Shown: positions 1-14,559 of the stretch, piece after piece
Position numbering within the stretch: the first letter of the stretch is position 1
Layout of the letters: every line of letters begins with the position of its first letter
Origin: Vigna angularis
Taxonomy: Eukaryota > Streptophyta > Magnoliopsida > Fabales > Fabaceae
Direction: 5' to 3'
Assembly (NCBI RefSeq): GCF_016808095.1
Contig: NC_068976.1
Coordinates: 29,496,871 to 29,560,870, forward strand
Length of the DNA: 64,000 bases
Made by a program: the position numbers and the translations under genes
The notes under the pieces: generated by a model
What the model was told of the DNA's origin: nothing
The model's database searches: none
Seen by the model: the letters and a program-made list of their open reading frames with translations, nothing else

Positions 1-1
1 T

Positions 2-3000
2 CGCTCCCGCTTCCGCCGCTGCCACTACCACGCCGCCGCCTACCGTTCCCTCTCCGTCGTATTCGTGAAACCGGACCACCATCCGCCGCCTGTCGTTCCC
101 TCATTTCCGCATCCTTCGAAACCAAAACAGTTTGTTCTTCTCGCCTTCAATGATCATCGCTTCCCCTGTCATCGCAGTATGTCTACATCTCTTGTCATTC
201 TACTTTTCATACTTTCATTATCTTATCTTATATGGATTATTTCGTTCGTTCACTTTTTTCTGCTTTTCTAGGTTTCTTCACCAGAGCCAAGCCTGCTCAG
301 AACATCGAATTCAACGACCGGCACAGGTTCCTTTGATTTGTTTAATTATTTTTATTTTAATTTAGTTTGTCACGATAATGCTTCCCTAATTTGGCTGCGC
401 TTGATTCTGTTCGTTGTGTTACTGTAGTCAGCGAGCTGTTAAAACTGCATTGTGGTGTAACTTTCTTGTTTTTTCACTCAAGTTTGGAGTATGGTTAGCT
501 TCCTCTAGTCATGTTATGTTAGCTGAAGTCGTCCACTCAGTTGCCGATTTTGCAAACCAGGTATATTTTATGTTATAAACTTAATTTTTGCTTATTTGTC
601 TATGGATGATTATTAGAAAAACTTGTTCAATTTTTTTTTTCTTCATATTGAGAATTTTTTTGAAACATGGCTAAGGGAGTTCACATTGGAGTGTTTGATG
701 CTTAAAAAAGCGACAATCTGATGTGTTCTTAATAACTTATTTTGTAGGCGCTACTTGCTTACGGTCTAAGTAGCTCAAGACGTGCACCAGATGCTATTCA
801 TCCGTGAGTTAAATACTGTTGATTATATTTGTCGCCAGTGGCTCCTAATTTGTTTGTTTTGTACTCAATAAGGAGATTATTTCTGATATTGAGTATGCAT
901 TGCCTTCACTTGCTCTATGATTTAGGAAGTATTGTGCATGTAATTGATGAAGTATATTGGTTAGGAGTTGGATATGGTTTCTGTGAACAGTCCTTCAATC
1001 ACTAATTGTGCAAAATTTAACTAGACTCAAAATATAATAGTTTACTGTGCCATTCATTTGTATTTCGTGGGCATGGATTTGGAATTTTATCGGTGTGTTA
1101 ATGTTTGTCTCCTCTATTCCTGTAGTTATGGCTATTCCAAGGAAAGATTTGTTTGGTCCTTGATATCTGCTGTCGGAATATTTTGTCTTGGTTCCGGGGC
1201 TACAGTTGTTAATGGAGTTCAGAACTTGTGGATTGCACAGGTATTTAGCCAAATTGGATATTTGAAATAAAAAATTCAACTTTCATTATACGTATTTGTC
1301 AGTTTGCTTGTTTTATTCTTCTGTGAATTCTCTCTGATTTAAGTTATTGACTTTTGTGGATTTTCTTTTTCAGCCCCCTGAGAATATGCATTATGCAGCT
1401 TTGGTTATATGTGGTTCATTTGTCATTGAAGGTACTGCTGTCTGCAATTCAATCTGGGTGAAGTCTATTCTCCTTTGTCTATTTTAGTCCTTTTCTTTTT
1501 CAATGGGCATTTTCTGTTAGGTGCTTCTCTTGTTGTTGCCATACAAGCTGTTAAGAAAGGTGCAGCCTCAGAGGGAATGAAATTAAGAGACTATATTTGG
1601 CGTGGCCATGATCCTACATCTGTAGCTGTGATGACAGAGGTGATAACTTGTTGCACTTACTCATATTTAGTTCCCAAGCATGTTCAGGTGTATTTGGTTT
1701 AACAAGAATGGCTGATGGATCTTGTTTTAAGGGAGGCAGGGCTAACTTTTAAAAATAAGATTTCGGGATAGATTGCATTGCTTTTTTCTTTACATATTTG
1801 GCTGCATTTGTGCTCAGAAACAGCTATTTTGAAACTTGGTATGTTTTTGTAGTTATTTATTAAATGGGACTTCAACTTTTATGCGCCCCAAGGGCCATGT
1901 TAAAGAGTATGTATCTTTGTTGTCTTTTTGCACCAGAAAAAGAAGCTGGAAGGAGCGACTTATATCTTGTATTCCTGAAAGGAGTTGCATATTTCTCTCT
2001 TTAATGGACTCTGGGATATGAATTTATGTTTATATTTAGTTTTTAAACCCCTCTATCAAGAAATTGAAATTTTGTCTGGTTTATAATTCTCATATATGGT
2101 GGCAAAATATGCAGGATGGTGCAGCGGTAGCTGGCCTTTTAATTGCTGGGGCATCATTGGTTGCAGTTAATGTTACTGGAAATGCCATTTATGATCCCAT
2201 AGGTTCCATTGTAGTTGGCAACTTACTTGGAATGGTAAAAGGGGCTCAGATGTCAGCAAAAATACCCCAGGCATTTGGAGTGGTATCTGTTTTATTTTAA
2301 TTCCATGCTGAATTAACCATGCAGGTAGCCATATTTCTTATCCAGAGAAACCGACATGCTTTGATTGGTAGAGCTATGGATGACCATGATATGGAGAAAG
2401 TACTTCATTTCTTGAAAAATGACCCGGTATAAGCTTTTTGCTAGTTTCTATTGGAATCACATAATAACTTCATATCATTCATTTCACTAAGTTAACTTTT
2501 GTGCTTCAGGTTGTGGATTCCCTCTATGATTGCAAAAGTGAAGTTATTGGACCTGGTTTCTTCAGATTTAAAGCAGAAATAGGTTACCTTTCTCAACTTT
2601 GTTGCTATTTTTTGTGGTTTAGGTTGTGGTTCTTGCATAAAAAAATAGTTGTGGGATATAATTCTAAAAATCCTATGTTTAAAATATGGCCCATTTGTTT
2701 GTGTTTTTTTGTAGAAAGCAAAAGGAACTTTTTTAATTGAATATGTTAAAATAATTATTACATTTATTTAACTTTGCAAAGAAAATTTACCGGGCATGGT
2801 CCGACTCGACAGCTATTGACATGAAGGCTATGTTTGGGTTGATGGAAAGGAGGTTAATGAAATATAGTGGCATTATGTTCCTTTATTTGAGTTGGTAAAA
2901 TGACAATGGAATACAATAGAAATATAGTGGCATTATGTTCCTTATGGCCGAACGGCCTTACAAAATACTTCAGAATTTAAACTTTACAAAACGAACGGCT

Positions 3001-6000
3001 AGACCAAACGGTTCCAAAACTAGGCTTACACCGAACGGTTATACAAAATAAAATTAGTTCTAATGACCGAACGTTCCTATGGCTCAGCTTTAACTTCCAC
3101 TCCTTCCAAAGTCTCTTCCAGCAAACACTCGTCCCCTTCTGCTCACATCCACAGGATGATCATTGCAACAGGAAGAATAACCGGAAAAACAACATGACAG
3201 ACAGGAAAGTAGGGTAAGCTTATGTAATTTAATTAATTCAATAAAACATATATTTCACATAAATCTGATATAAATCAATAGGTCAATCATGCAACAACCA
3301 ATCATATATTTCCATCCATAACCATAAAGTAATACATGCAATGACCGACCACTTTACTCTGACTGTCCGGACTGTATGAATTCTGTGTAGCTATGACGTT
3401 TGTGCACCTGAGTGATGTAGTAGCTGGGATGCACTCAATAGCTGTCACCCGAGATTAGTCCATTTCGCCCAAGTTCACCTTATGGACTAGGCCCGCTGTC
3501 ATTCTCACACATGACTTACTCCTTTCTACTTGAGAATGAGTAATCACAGAATATCAGGATAAACGCCAGCTAAGCATAACCACATTCATACTCTACCATT
3601 CCAATAACCAACCATATGATATTCCTCCTTAGAATACTCTTTCATATCCATACTATTCCATTCATATCACATTTTAAATATCATCATACTTTATCATCAA
3701 TACAATCAGACCGATCACTGAAAACCAGATCCCATCTTAGAAGCAAGACCGAACGAGAGACTACCTTTTAGACTAATCTAACCGAACACTTAGTGTAAGA
3801 CCGAGCGGTCTTTCACTTATCCACAGAACAAGACCGAACGGTCCATACTAGGTAAGACTTATCAGAATCCTAACACTCATGATAATACGGAACGTTTAAT
3901 CGCTACTCAACAATTTTGACCGAACGTCGTTACTAGACAGAACTCAAGAATTTAGGGAATACTATAGAACACCTACATGTAGACATGAACGAATACTAAA
4001 AGCTTTTAACCGAAACCTAAGAGCTAGGACCGAACACTACGAGCTTAGGACGAACACTCTTAGTTTCAAATACAAGTACATAATTGAGTATTATAACGAG
4101 ACCGAACGCTTGATTTAAGACCGAGCACTACTGAGACCGAACGCATGGTTCAAAACCGAACGCTTGGTTCAAGACCGAGCGCTTGGATCAAGACCTCTAA
4201 AATTTCACAATAGATATAAGTTGTCAAACCCTAAAATACGAAAAGTACTTATTTATAAACTGTAAAATAACTATAGGATCAAAGACTTACGTTATATATA
4301 GAGTAACTTAGCCAGACTAACTATTAAAGGAAAATAGAAAACTTATTAATTGACCAAACTCTTAAATTTCACTTATACTCAATAGATAACCGATCGGTCG
4401 TTGACTGGAATTCTCTCTACAAAAGAGAATCTAGTCCAGACCGAATACCCAATAGAAACCGAACGGTCAAGACTGATTTTCGGAGACAATTACGGAGTGC
4501 TGCAGGTTGAAAATCAAACTCCATTCATATCCAGTTTGCACCATGTATAACCATCACTCACATACAGACAATCATACAACAACATTTATAATTCATCTCA
4601 ACCAAATATATAAACAGAACATCAAACACCCAAGCCAACATTCAGCACAAAGAATCATAATTAAATTACAAGCTTCCCTTACTTCGAAACCCAGAAACTG
4701 CTATGCTTCTACAGTATTGCCTACACTGTCAGAACCTCTATACCTTCCTACAAACCTCTGCTCGGTGAAGAGGAACCCATCATAAAATCAAAGCCAGAAA
4801 CTAGATTCAGAGGAGAGTTTGATGAATACATGCAAGCTGAACCGTGCTTGCATGTAACAGAAAAATACATAAATCCTAAAAGGATGAAGGGATTTAACTT
4901 ACCACTTCCAAACAGCCACTTGATCGGTTTAAAAGAGAGAGCTTGACACCAAGATTATTTAGGTGCTGCTTGAATAACGATCGGAAGAAGAAAAAGATAA
5001 GAATTCTTAGAGAAAAGAAGAAGATTGTAGAGAGAAGGAAGAGAAAATGAAGAACTCAGAAGGTTGAAGATGAAGGGTGCATGCAGAAAAAGTGGCACGA
5101 AATTTGAAAGTTTGATTTTTATACCACCGTCAAAAACCGATCGGCCACTCTGCTGTCCATACCTGTCTTTCCCTTTCTGATTTTCACTAACACCTAGCTT
5201 CCACTCACACAGGGTTTTTAAGGGTTCTGACAGGGTTCAACGTATATATCCTGCTATTTATGTGCTCTCGATGTTTCTATTGTTATTATCAATTTGAATT
5301 AGTGCTAAGAAGTCAAAACTGCAGGATAAGATTACACTTTGATGGGGAAAAAAGCTTTTATGGTATAGTTTTTTCGAAAGCTACTCTTTATAATTTATGA
5401 CAAAGGCATTAAAACTGCCAGAGGATTTTTTTTTCTTTACTTCCAAAACAAATTTAATTAAGTATTTATCTATTTATAATTAAAAAAGGTTGTTACTTTT
5501 TAAATTAATAGCACAAACAAACATAATTAAAATTGGAGATTTCTATATAATGAATTCAAATTTCATAAGCATGCCAATTCATTTAATAATAATAATAATT
5601 AAGAATGATGTTAAATCTGATCATTCTTGTTAAAACAGATTTTAATGGAGAGATGGTGGTGCAAAATTATCTTAAACGGACTGGACGTGGAGAGTGGGCA
5701 AGACAGGTAGATATGCTTTTATAATGATCATATAAAACCTCTGAGAATATACTACTATGTTCTGCTGCTTTTTATTACATGCTAGCAAAACAGGAATGCA
5801 TTTGCTCTTTAGCCTACATGGAAAGAAAACTATCCTAGGGCATTAGTTCACATTTAAAACAATTATGTATTCTGGCTCTTTGGGCATGACTAGTTAGGTT
5901 ACCTCCCCCTTTCAGCTGTCTGAATCTTTCAACAACAGTTCTATCGTGCGGCTTCCCTGTCGTTGTGTGGTTTATAATCTTTAGATAAGTTTCATAACAG

Positions 6001-6274
6001 CCAAGTTTATTGACAGTTTCGTGAAGCTGCAAAGAAGAAGGATGACACTGCCCTGATGAATATTATGTCAAATTATGGTATGCACCAGTAAACTTGATGT
6101 CTATAGTCTTACTAATAAGTAATTGCATGCTTACAGTTGTAAGATGTGACAGGTGAGGAAGTAGTTACAGCTTTAGGAAGTGAAGTAGATAGGTTAGAGA
6201 AGGAGATCCAGAACCTTGTGCCTGGTATTCGGCATGTTGATATCGAGGCCCACAATCCTCCAACAGAGATTTAA
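2..6274 (+). CDS. MTPC4: Metal tolerance protein C4-like cation efflux (ZnT9/SLC30A9-type) transporter, 5' partial
   Basis: Cation diffusion facilitator of the MTPC4/ZnT9 branch, a predicted multi-pass zinc/heavy-metal transporter. Exons: 2-176, 272-326, 428-560, 748-803, 1126-1240, 1374-1431, 1521-1639, 2115-2234, 2325-2426, 2510-2582, 5639-5706, 6017-6077, 6153-6274. All joins use GT-AG introns and keep one frame, giving 418 visible residues. The start codon lies left of the window; the first visible exon is open from base 2 and looks like a basic, low-complexity N-terminal (possibly targeting) region. Diagnostic words are AEVVHSVADFANQ (H-x3-D metal-site motif), YGYSKERFVWSLISAVGIF, DYIWRGHDPTSVAVMTEDGA, GNLLGM, RNRHALIGRAMDD and, near the C-terminus, ALGSEVDRLEKEI followed by HVDIEAHNP. 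The exon 10/11 intron spans 3.06 kb and contains an LTR-like insertion, so splicing across it is presumed, not shown. Family assignment is by recognition; substrate and compartment are not visible. Confidence 0.93.
2937..5241 (-). mobile_element. Probable solo LTR of a long-LTR retrotransposon inside the MTPC4 intron
   Basis: Read on the - strand, this begins at 5241 with TGTCAGAACCC, a typical LTR start. About 110 bases in it has a TATA-like word (GTATAAAAATC near 5118-5128), followed by a pyrimidine-rich leader, as expected for a U3-R-U5 layout. The other end is taken as the TGTTCC word at 2937 (GGAACA on the - strand). The interior has many CCGAAC(G)/CCGAGCG words (3720-4200, 4380-4470) and no long coding frame. 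Its middle (about 3150-3540) shares word order with the LTR end at 63223-64000. I could not find matching 5-bp target duplications, so both boundaries are approximate. A 25-base segment beginning GAAATATAGTGG is present twice (2859-2884 and 2920-2945) at the left edge. Confidence 0.5.
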
Positions 6275-8769
6275 TAAATTCGACACCCTATTCTTATTCA
6301 TCTATATCATCAAAGCATTTATGAAAAATTGTTTTTACTCTATCAAGTCTCGTTAGTTCGGAAGGACGTTCGAAGCTGTTACATGCCTCAAGTTGGACAA
6401 CTATTGATAATTAGTGCACAAGTACTCATGTTTTCCTCTTCGCCGAGAGGTGACATCTGAGCAACCTCTGGTGTGAAAAACCATAAGGCATGTAATATAT
6501 ATTAAACAATGCTATGTTCAATGAGTAAGTAGAAACGGCAACTTTTTTATGTTCCGCAGTTCCTGTCACTCGCAGCAAGTATCATAGTTCATAAGTAATT
6601 GAGGTATTATATTAACGCATTCTTTAATATATTATTTTTGACCCTATATTATTAGTTGAAATTTATTCTGGCTTACAAAATCATAATCATATATGCTACT
6701 GTTTAATCAATTAGTGTTATATGGTAAGTCTTTAGTTAATTAAGAATGTAGAAAGAAAGATGGTGGACAAAGTTGCTTGAAATTTCATTTGAAGGTTAGC
6801 ATAGCCTTTGCCTTAGCAGACAACCATGAGTTTTCCTGTTAATACATCGAGGTATGGTGATGATCATTCTGGTAGCTTGACACTTGGCTGGCCTGGTAAG
6901 AGTAGTTTAGTATGAAATTAGTATTTTGCTTGCTTAAGATAAATACAAAAGAATAGAATACAACTGTCGTCCCGATAGCACGTGTTCAGGTCCAAACTGA
7001 ACGGTCTTTGATGTATCTCTTGGTTATGAGAAATTATTAGGCAGTTCACGACCATTATCGATTTATGGTCTCAATCAATCAACCTTTATTATGGACTACT
7101 GTAGTGGTGAAAGATGATAATCATGCCTGCCCCTAATGAGCATGGAATGTTTCTAAATACTACCATAACTTCATAAATTAACACACTAGAAACCTAGAGA
7201 TTTTTTTGGTTGAACTGTTGACCATTTAGAGCGTGATAGACAAAACTAACTATAAGATAACTAGAAGTTGAAAATTTACATGTTAGTTCACAAGATATGC
7301 TTATATAAAATGACAAGACTGAATTATTACGAGACCGACACGATAACAAAGAAATAAATTTCTGAATAATCTATAAGGTCCAACTTAAGGTGAACCAGAG
7401 TTTTTAAAACTTCTTACTATCTTTACGAAAATAATGTCCCTAAAACCCTAGAATGTACAAAAAATAATTTTAGAAAGAATAAAACAGAATTTGCAAATTT
7501 GGACATTAAAGCTATTCTGTTAGTCAGATCAGACAGCCATTCTTTACATGCAAGTCACAGGAAGACCAACGAATAAACCCAACTCTACATGTTCACATCG
7601 TCACTCTCTGCATAATTACTATCAAATGCTCTTAACAACTCATAATTACTCTTAACGTACGGTAGCAAAATCGCAGTTTACAACTTCCATTTTTCTACTA
7701 TTACCTATCAAATGCTCGGGTGCTTTCACTGATTTTGTTTTTTTCTAGATTGCACTTGAGGCTATACACTGTTATAATCACTAGTCATTTTCTGTTAGGG
7801 CTCAGATTATTCTAGGATTCCAAAAACATTTGAACAAGGTTTTATCAATAATTGTTAGAGTCATCATCTTAGGATACCAAGATGCTTAATGTCATACACC
7901 GATTTTGATGTCATCATCGCCCAGGCATCATAATAAAACTTAACACAATAAAAAATAAAGTCTTCAAAATATCAATTACTAACATCAAGATTAACAACAA
8001 AATATCAAAATATTAGTAAGCAATTTACTACAAAGTCTAAATGTTTTCAACTTGTCAACATTTAGTGATAAAAGATTTTAGATAACATGTTAATACATTC
8101 ATCTCTGCATTTACAAGTAACCAGATAATTCTCACCTCTTAGGTATCACACTACGGGGAAAATTTAAGGGACAACTAGTTCTTATTTAACACAAACACCG
8201 GGCAATGATAAAACTAAAATCCTCGCACAATTATTAATAATTAAAATTTCCAATCCGCTGTAAATAAAATAAGAAAAACTACTCCCTAGAAGTTGTCATT
8301 CAAAACTTGACGTTACATAATGACCGATTAACAATCATTTCAAATTACAATAAATAACGCAAAAAAGAGAATACCAAGAAAAAATTAAAAGGTCCAGCAA
8401 AATAAAAAACCGTCAAAAAGAACTAATCATCGTTGAGTACGTGTATTTCAAATTAAACTTGAATTACGAGTATACCCTACTAAAAATATTCAGAATGAGG
8501 AGCTCATCTATAGTATCTCAAATTCAAAGTCGTTCTTTCATAGATATCGCAGAACAGAAATCTCTAGTGAGCATGTGCATATATGAATTGCAATATTTTA
8601 AATTAAAAATACCAAGCATACTTAAAAAACGAAAAACATTCAAACTTATAAAAAGATTTTCCAAAGTCATAAATGTGCTATTCTCAAAATTTCAGATACG
8701 AAAATTGTCTTGATCTAAGCCAACAATAAAATAGTGATTCAACTAGTCAAGATTGAACGATGCCACAGC
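6275..8769. other. Intergenic spacer between the convergent MTPC4 and RPL7 genes
   Basis: AT-rich sequence. The first 200-300 bases are probably MTPC4 3' untranslated region, as an AATAAA-like word overlaps the stop codon region near 6273. No coding frame, RNA gene or clear repeat boundary was recognised. A short open stretch beginning ATGAGTTTTCC at 6828 encodes about 26 residues and is not recognisable. Confidence 0.5.
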
Positions 8770-10370
<1,601 letters not shown>

Positions 10371-10372
10371 CT

Positions 10373-10560
10373 CTGTTATTTACAAAGCGAAATAGAACAT
10401 ATGAGACTAAAATTTGTAAAACAACTAAGTCATGTATATGGAAGAATCAACAATGGAAGATCGAAAACGGAATGTGAACCAAGGTACCTCAGATTTCGCT
10501 CTGTGACTGCGAATTAGGGTTTTCTCCGAGAGGCTGACAACTATGAAAAATGAGAAGAAG
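10373..10560 (-). other. RPL7 5' leader exon and leader intron
   Basis: On the - strand the probable non-coding exon runs from about 10560 down to 10488 and ends at a GTACCT donor. The intron spans 10487-10373 and ends in AACAG just two bases before the start codon (AG|AG-ATG). Leader introns of this kind are common in plant ribosomal protein genes. The transcription start itself is not determined. Confidence 0.65.
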
Positions 10561-10656
10561 TAGGGTTTTGTAGTAGTTCAGTCCTGGGCTTCTCACATGA
10601 AAATGAGTCTACTGTTGGGTCAGGGCCGAAATCCTTTAGACACCCCAATAGGCCCA
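10514..10656 (-). promoter_or_regulatory. Telo-box and site II elements of the RPL7 promoter
   Basis: AAACCCTAA (telo-box, - strand) lies at 10522-10514 and a second AAACCCTA at 10568-10561. Site II words TGGGCC/TGGGCT occur at 10651-10656 (- strand) and 10585-10590 (+ strand). The telo-box plus site II pairing is a known signature of plant ribosomal-protein and translation-machinery promoters. The words are seen directly; activity is inferred. Confidence 0.65.
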
Positions 10657-10659
10657 AAC

Positions 10660-12149
10660 ATCTGTTTTTTATTTTTGTCCTTGAGGCTTTTTTTTCTTAT
10701 TATTTTTTTAATACATGTTCTAAATAGCTAGTTTTCTTATTTTTCAATTCCGTTATTTATTTTAAATTTTGTATCCTCCTAGTTTTAAAAATATTCAATT
10801 TATTATCTACATTTATTTACCAATGTGTTTATTATACGAAAAATATGTATACTTCTTTATGAACTACTTTTTATATATTTGTAATCAAATAATATCATTT
10901 AGTAAACATAAATAATTTTGTTATTTTATGAAAATATAAATTGATAAAACTCCCAACGTAAAAAAAAACTTATATTTGAAGAATTAATTTTTATTTTTAT
11001 TTCTAGCAATCTAAAATAATTTTTATTTAATTCAATCTTTCCTATTTGTATGCTAAGTTAAATTTTATTAGTAGGCAATAGGTAATAGGAATTTTCTTTT
11101 TGGTGTTCACATTTGCCTTCAGTTTTATTTTTTGAATAAAAGGTTTTTAATTAATTTTTTTTTATCAATTTTACCGTTTAAGTGATTGTTTATTTAAATT
11201 TTAACCGTTTTTTTCCATTTTACTATCTTTCTTAAACTAAACTATTCTTTAATTGAACAATTACTTATAAAATAAATAAAAAATAGTTTCAATAAAATTA
11301 TAAAAAATATTTATATTTAATTTATAGTTATAATAGTAATAACAATAATAATTTATTATTTTTTATTATCATATAAAAAAAAACTCACATACGCAACATG
11401 TGTTTTCATTAGTCTGATTATAATAATTCTATTTCCTTTAACAACAAAATTTTTATTTTCTAAAAAGTATATTTAACCATATTTGTTGATGTACATATTT
11501 CATTTTCAATTTTATCCTTTAAGTATTTTCTTAAATGAAAATAATTATTTTATCAGTTTTATTTTTTAAGTGACTTTTATATTTTTTAGTTTAACTGATT
11601 TTCTTTTTAAATTGAACTGTTTTTCTTTTTAAATTTAACTGTTTTTCTTTTTAAATTTAAGTATTATTTGAAACCAAAATAACTATTTATAATAAAAGAG
11701 TAATCTACAAAAAAAAATACAAAATAATAAAATTGTAAAGTTTATTTAAATTTATTTGTATAATTATAATGATAATGTATATTTTTATTATCATAAAAAA
11801 ATAAACACTGTCACATGTGTTTTCACAAATCTATATATAAACAAATTATATCTTTATATGTTAGTTTTTTTAACTATTCATTTACAATTTAAGAAGTGAA
11901 TATTTAATATTTAATACAAAACAAAATAAAATATTGGAATAAAAAAATTAATAAAAGGTTTTAATTGAAAAAAAAATTATATTCCTAAGTTTTAAACCTG
12001 GAAGAGTTTCTTTTATAATTTTAACACAATAAAAATAAAATAATATATACACAGGATATTGACTGATGATGGACTTAAAAATCCTCACTGGAAGTATTAT
12101 ATTTATGGGCAAACCCAACATAAAAAAACCAACATATAAAAAGGGTTAG
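10660..12149. other. AT-rich intergenic region
   Basis: Long homopolymer-rich A/T sequence with no coding frame. Similar stretches around 11370-11410 and 11790-11830 (a run of A or T, then an ACATGTGTTTTCA word) suggest a degraded local duplication. Nothing else was recognised. Confidence 0.4.
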
Positions 12150-12715
12150 AGGGTTACTCCCTACACCATCCCACTTTTCTCCCTGCACTACCATATTTTT
12201 TTTAAATTTCAAAACTATCCTTTATATATTAAAATATCTTACACTCCTATCTCTTTTCTTTAACGGATGTCAACATCTGTTGAAGAAAAAATTCTTTAAC
12301 ATATGTGCCACATCCGTTAATGGATGTACCACATCCGTTGAGTTTTTTTTTTTTTTAGTTTTTTAATTTATTGTATTTTAAATTAATATATAAATATTAT
12401 TTAATTTTTTTAAAATTATTACTTAATTATTTATAAATTAATTTTATTTTATTTAATAAAATAATTATTATTAATTTTAATTTATATATTAATATTTAAA
12501 TAATAAATAAAATACTTTTTAAAAATTTATTAAACGGATGTGATTAATCCATTGAAGTTTTTTTTTTTAAATAAAAATAATAAAACTAAAATATAAAATA
12601 TGTAAACGGATGTTGACAAAGGTGAAATGAATATTGACATCCGTTTTATAAAATAACAAATTAAATATGGGTGGTGCAGGGAGCGGTTGATGATGGTAGA
12701 GGAAACAACTCTCAG
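12150..12715. mobile_element. Small inverted-repeat element with ACATCCGTT words
   Basis: Imperfect terminal inverted repeats: CTCCCTGCACTACCATAT near 12179-12196 pairs with ATATGGGTGGTGCAGGGAG at 12666-12684. The surrounding CTACACCATC / GATGGTAG words also pair, extending the arms. The interior has repeated AACGGATGT / ACATCCGTT words (about 12261, 12303, 12322, 12534, 12605, 12640), several in opposite orientations. No coding capacity. Superfamily not assigned and target duplication not identified. Confidence 0.5.
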
Positions 12716-14325
12716 ACGGTTAATAAGATCATAAATAATTCAAGTACAATGAATAAAGATTTTAAAAAAAATTAATAATTATGTTTTTTAAAATAAAAAT
12801 ATAAATTATTGTAGCAGAATTAATAATAGAGAACATAACAAAAACATGTTTGGTGAATATTAGTGTACCTCCACTACCACCATATATGTTAGGAAGTTTC
12901 CAGGAAATTTCCTGCACCTTCTTCCAAACCTCACAAGTCTTCTGTCTATCAGGTCAATCTTCTTATCTTTCTTTTTCATTTTCATTTTCCATGAAAGCAA
13001 TCTTGTCACCTTCTTCACACTTCATAAGCTGATTTAATGGGAATGGGATCTAAATCTTCTCTGCAGATTTCACATCCATTGTTGAATCTGCTTTCATGCA
13101 CAACAGTACATCATCTTCTTTCTCTTCTGCATCATACACTTTCTTACTATTTTCTTTCCTGTTATCGTTTTAGATGTTCTTCAACACATTTTCCTTTACA
13201 GCAGAATCATCAGTTTCCCATGCCAAGACAGTGATAATATATACACAGAAGGTGTATATGAACTCCTTGTCTTATCCAGATTCATCATCATTCTCACTCA
13301 TCGGGTAATTAACTGTTTTAGAATTTCAACATCTATATTTGTTTTTTGCTTTGGTAGATTCTGTATATATTATAAGCAATGTTAGGTCCTAGTTTCGTAA
13401 GCCTTTCTAAAATGTGTAGGAATAGGAATACAGAACTCACAGTTAGAAGATTAAAGTAGTGAATTATAGAGAGAGAGAAACAAAAATAGTTATCTAAAGT
13501 AAATAGAATTATGACTTAATATTCTTTAATTTAATTTAAATAAGAGTTTAGATTAGTTAACAATAATGGGTATATTGAATTTTTCTCTTGAGAAAATAAC
13601 ATTTGATTAATGTGAGACATGAAATGTGTGTATCACTAATATTATATAGAGAGAGAGAGGGAGAGAGATATTAATTATAATTCAATTTTCTCTTTTCTTC
13701 TCATACAAGATATATTGAAAATAAATAAATATGGAAGAGATCATAACAGGACATAAATAAGAATATCCTGCATTTATCACACTTCACATTAAAATATAAT
13801 ATAGCGTTTGACTCTAAAAGTTGAGTGTAATCTGCATTGAAACAAGTGAAGAAATCACATTTAATTTTTTTAAATTTAGGTATATCACAAAGAAAAATGG
13901 AATTTAAGTTGTTATTTAAAATAAATTCTGAGTGTAAGTTATGTTAAAATGAAATTTAAGTTGTTATTTAAAATTAAAAAAAATTAAAATGATAAAATTA
14001 TATTGAAATAAAATGGGTTTGGTAGAAATTAAGTTTAAATATATTGTGAGTGATTAGTTTAAATACAAATATTATTGTTATTATTATTATTAATTGTGAG
14101 TTATTATTTAAAATGATAAAATTAAAATTCACAAAATTATATTAAACATGGACCCATGAAAGTTCATCCCAAACAAATAAGTTCTCCACCTCCTTTTATT
14201 TCCTATGTTACAAATACGTCATCCCAAACAAACATAACCTAAGAGTATATTTGGAATATCACTTGATAAAAAAAACACGAAAAATATGTCATGAATGTGA
14301 AAAATATGGTCACAGAAACTAGTGC
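12716..14325. other. Intergenic region without recognised genes
   Basis: Contains a more pyrimidine-rich stretch (12850-13300) with two short open frames that I do not recognise, then AT-rich DNA with GA microsatellites at about 13470-13482 and 13650-13670. The word TCATCCCAAACAAA occurs twice (about 14165 and 14221), probably a repeat edge. I looked for mature sequences of well-known plant microRNA families in the 12850-13300 stretch and found none. Confidence 0.4.
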
Positions 14326-14559
14326 AGTAAAGGGAAACAACTTCAGTTATTTTTGTCCATAGACATCGGTTTCTCAACCGAGACATATATAGTCGAAGTA
14401 AAAAGTATTTCCCTTTTTGTCTCGGTTGTGAACCGAGTTAGTATCTCGTACTCTACTGCCTCGGTTGGGACCTGAATCGAGGTAGTAAAGTGGTTTTTAC
14501 TTTTTTTTTCTGGCCATACTTTGTTCAGCTTATTGTCATAAGAAACTAGTTCAAGGCAA

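Noticed and set aside
4507..4785. 92-codon frame within the intronic LTR
   Set aside because: Composition is that of repeat DNA, with no family similarity; it lies in the antisense orientation of the LTR.
6828..6905. ATG-initiated stretch of about 26 codons ending near a GTAAGAG word, possible first exon
   Set aside because: No partner exon and no recognisable protein downstream or upstream.
12850..13234. Possible small-protein gene or microRNA precursor
   Set aside because: The open frames have no family match, and I found neither a mature sequence of a well-known plant microRNA family nor a clear hairpin.
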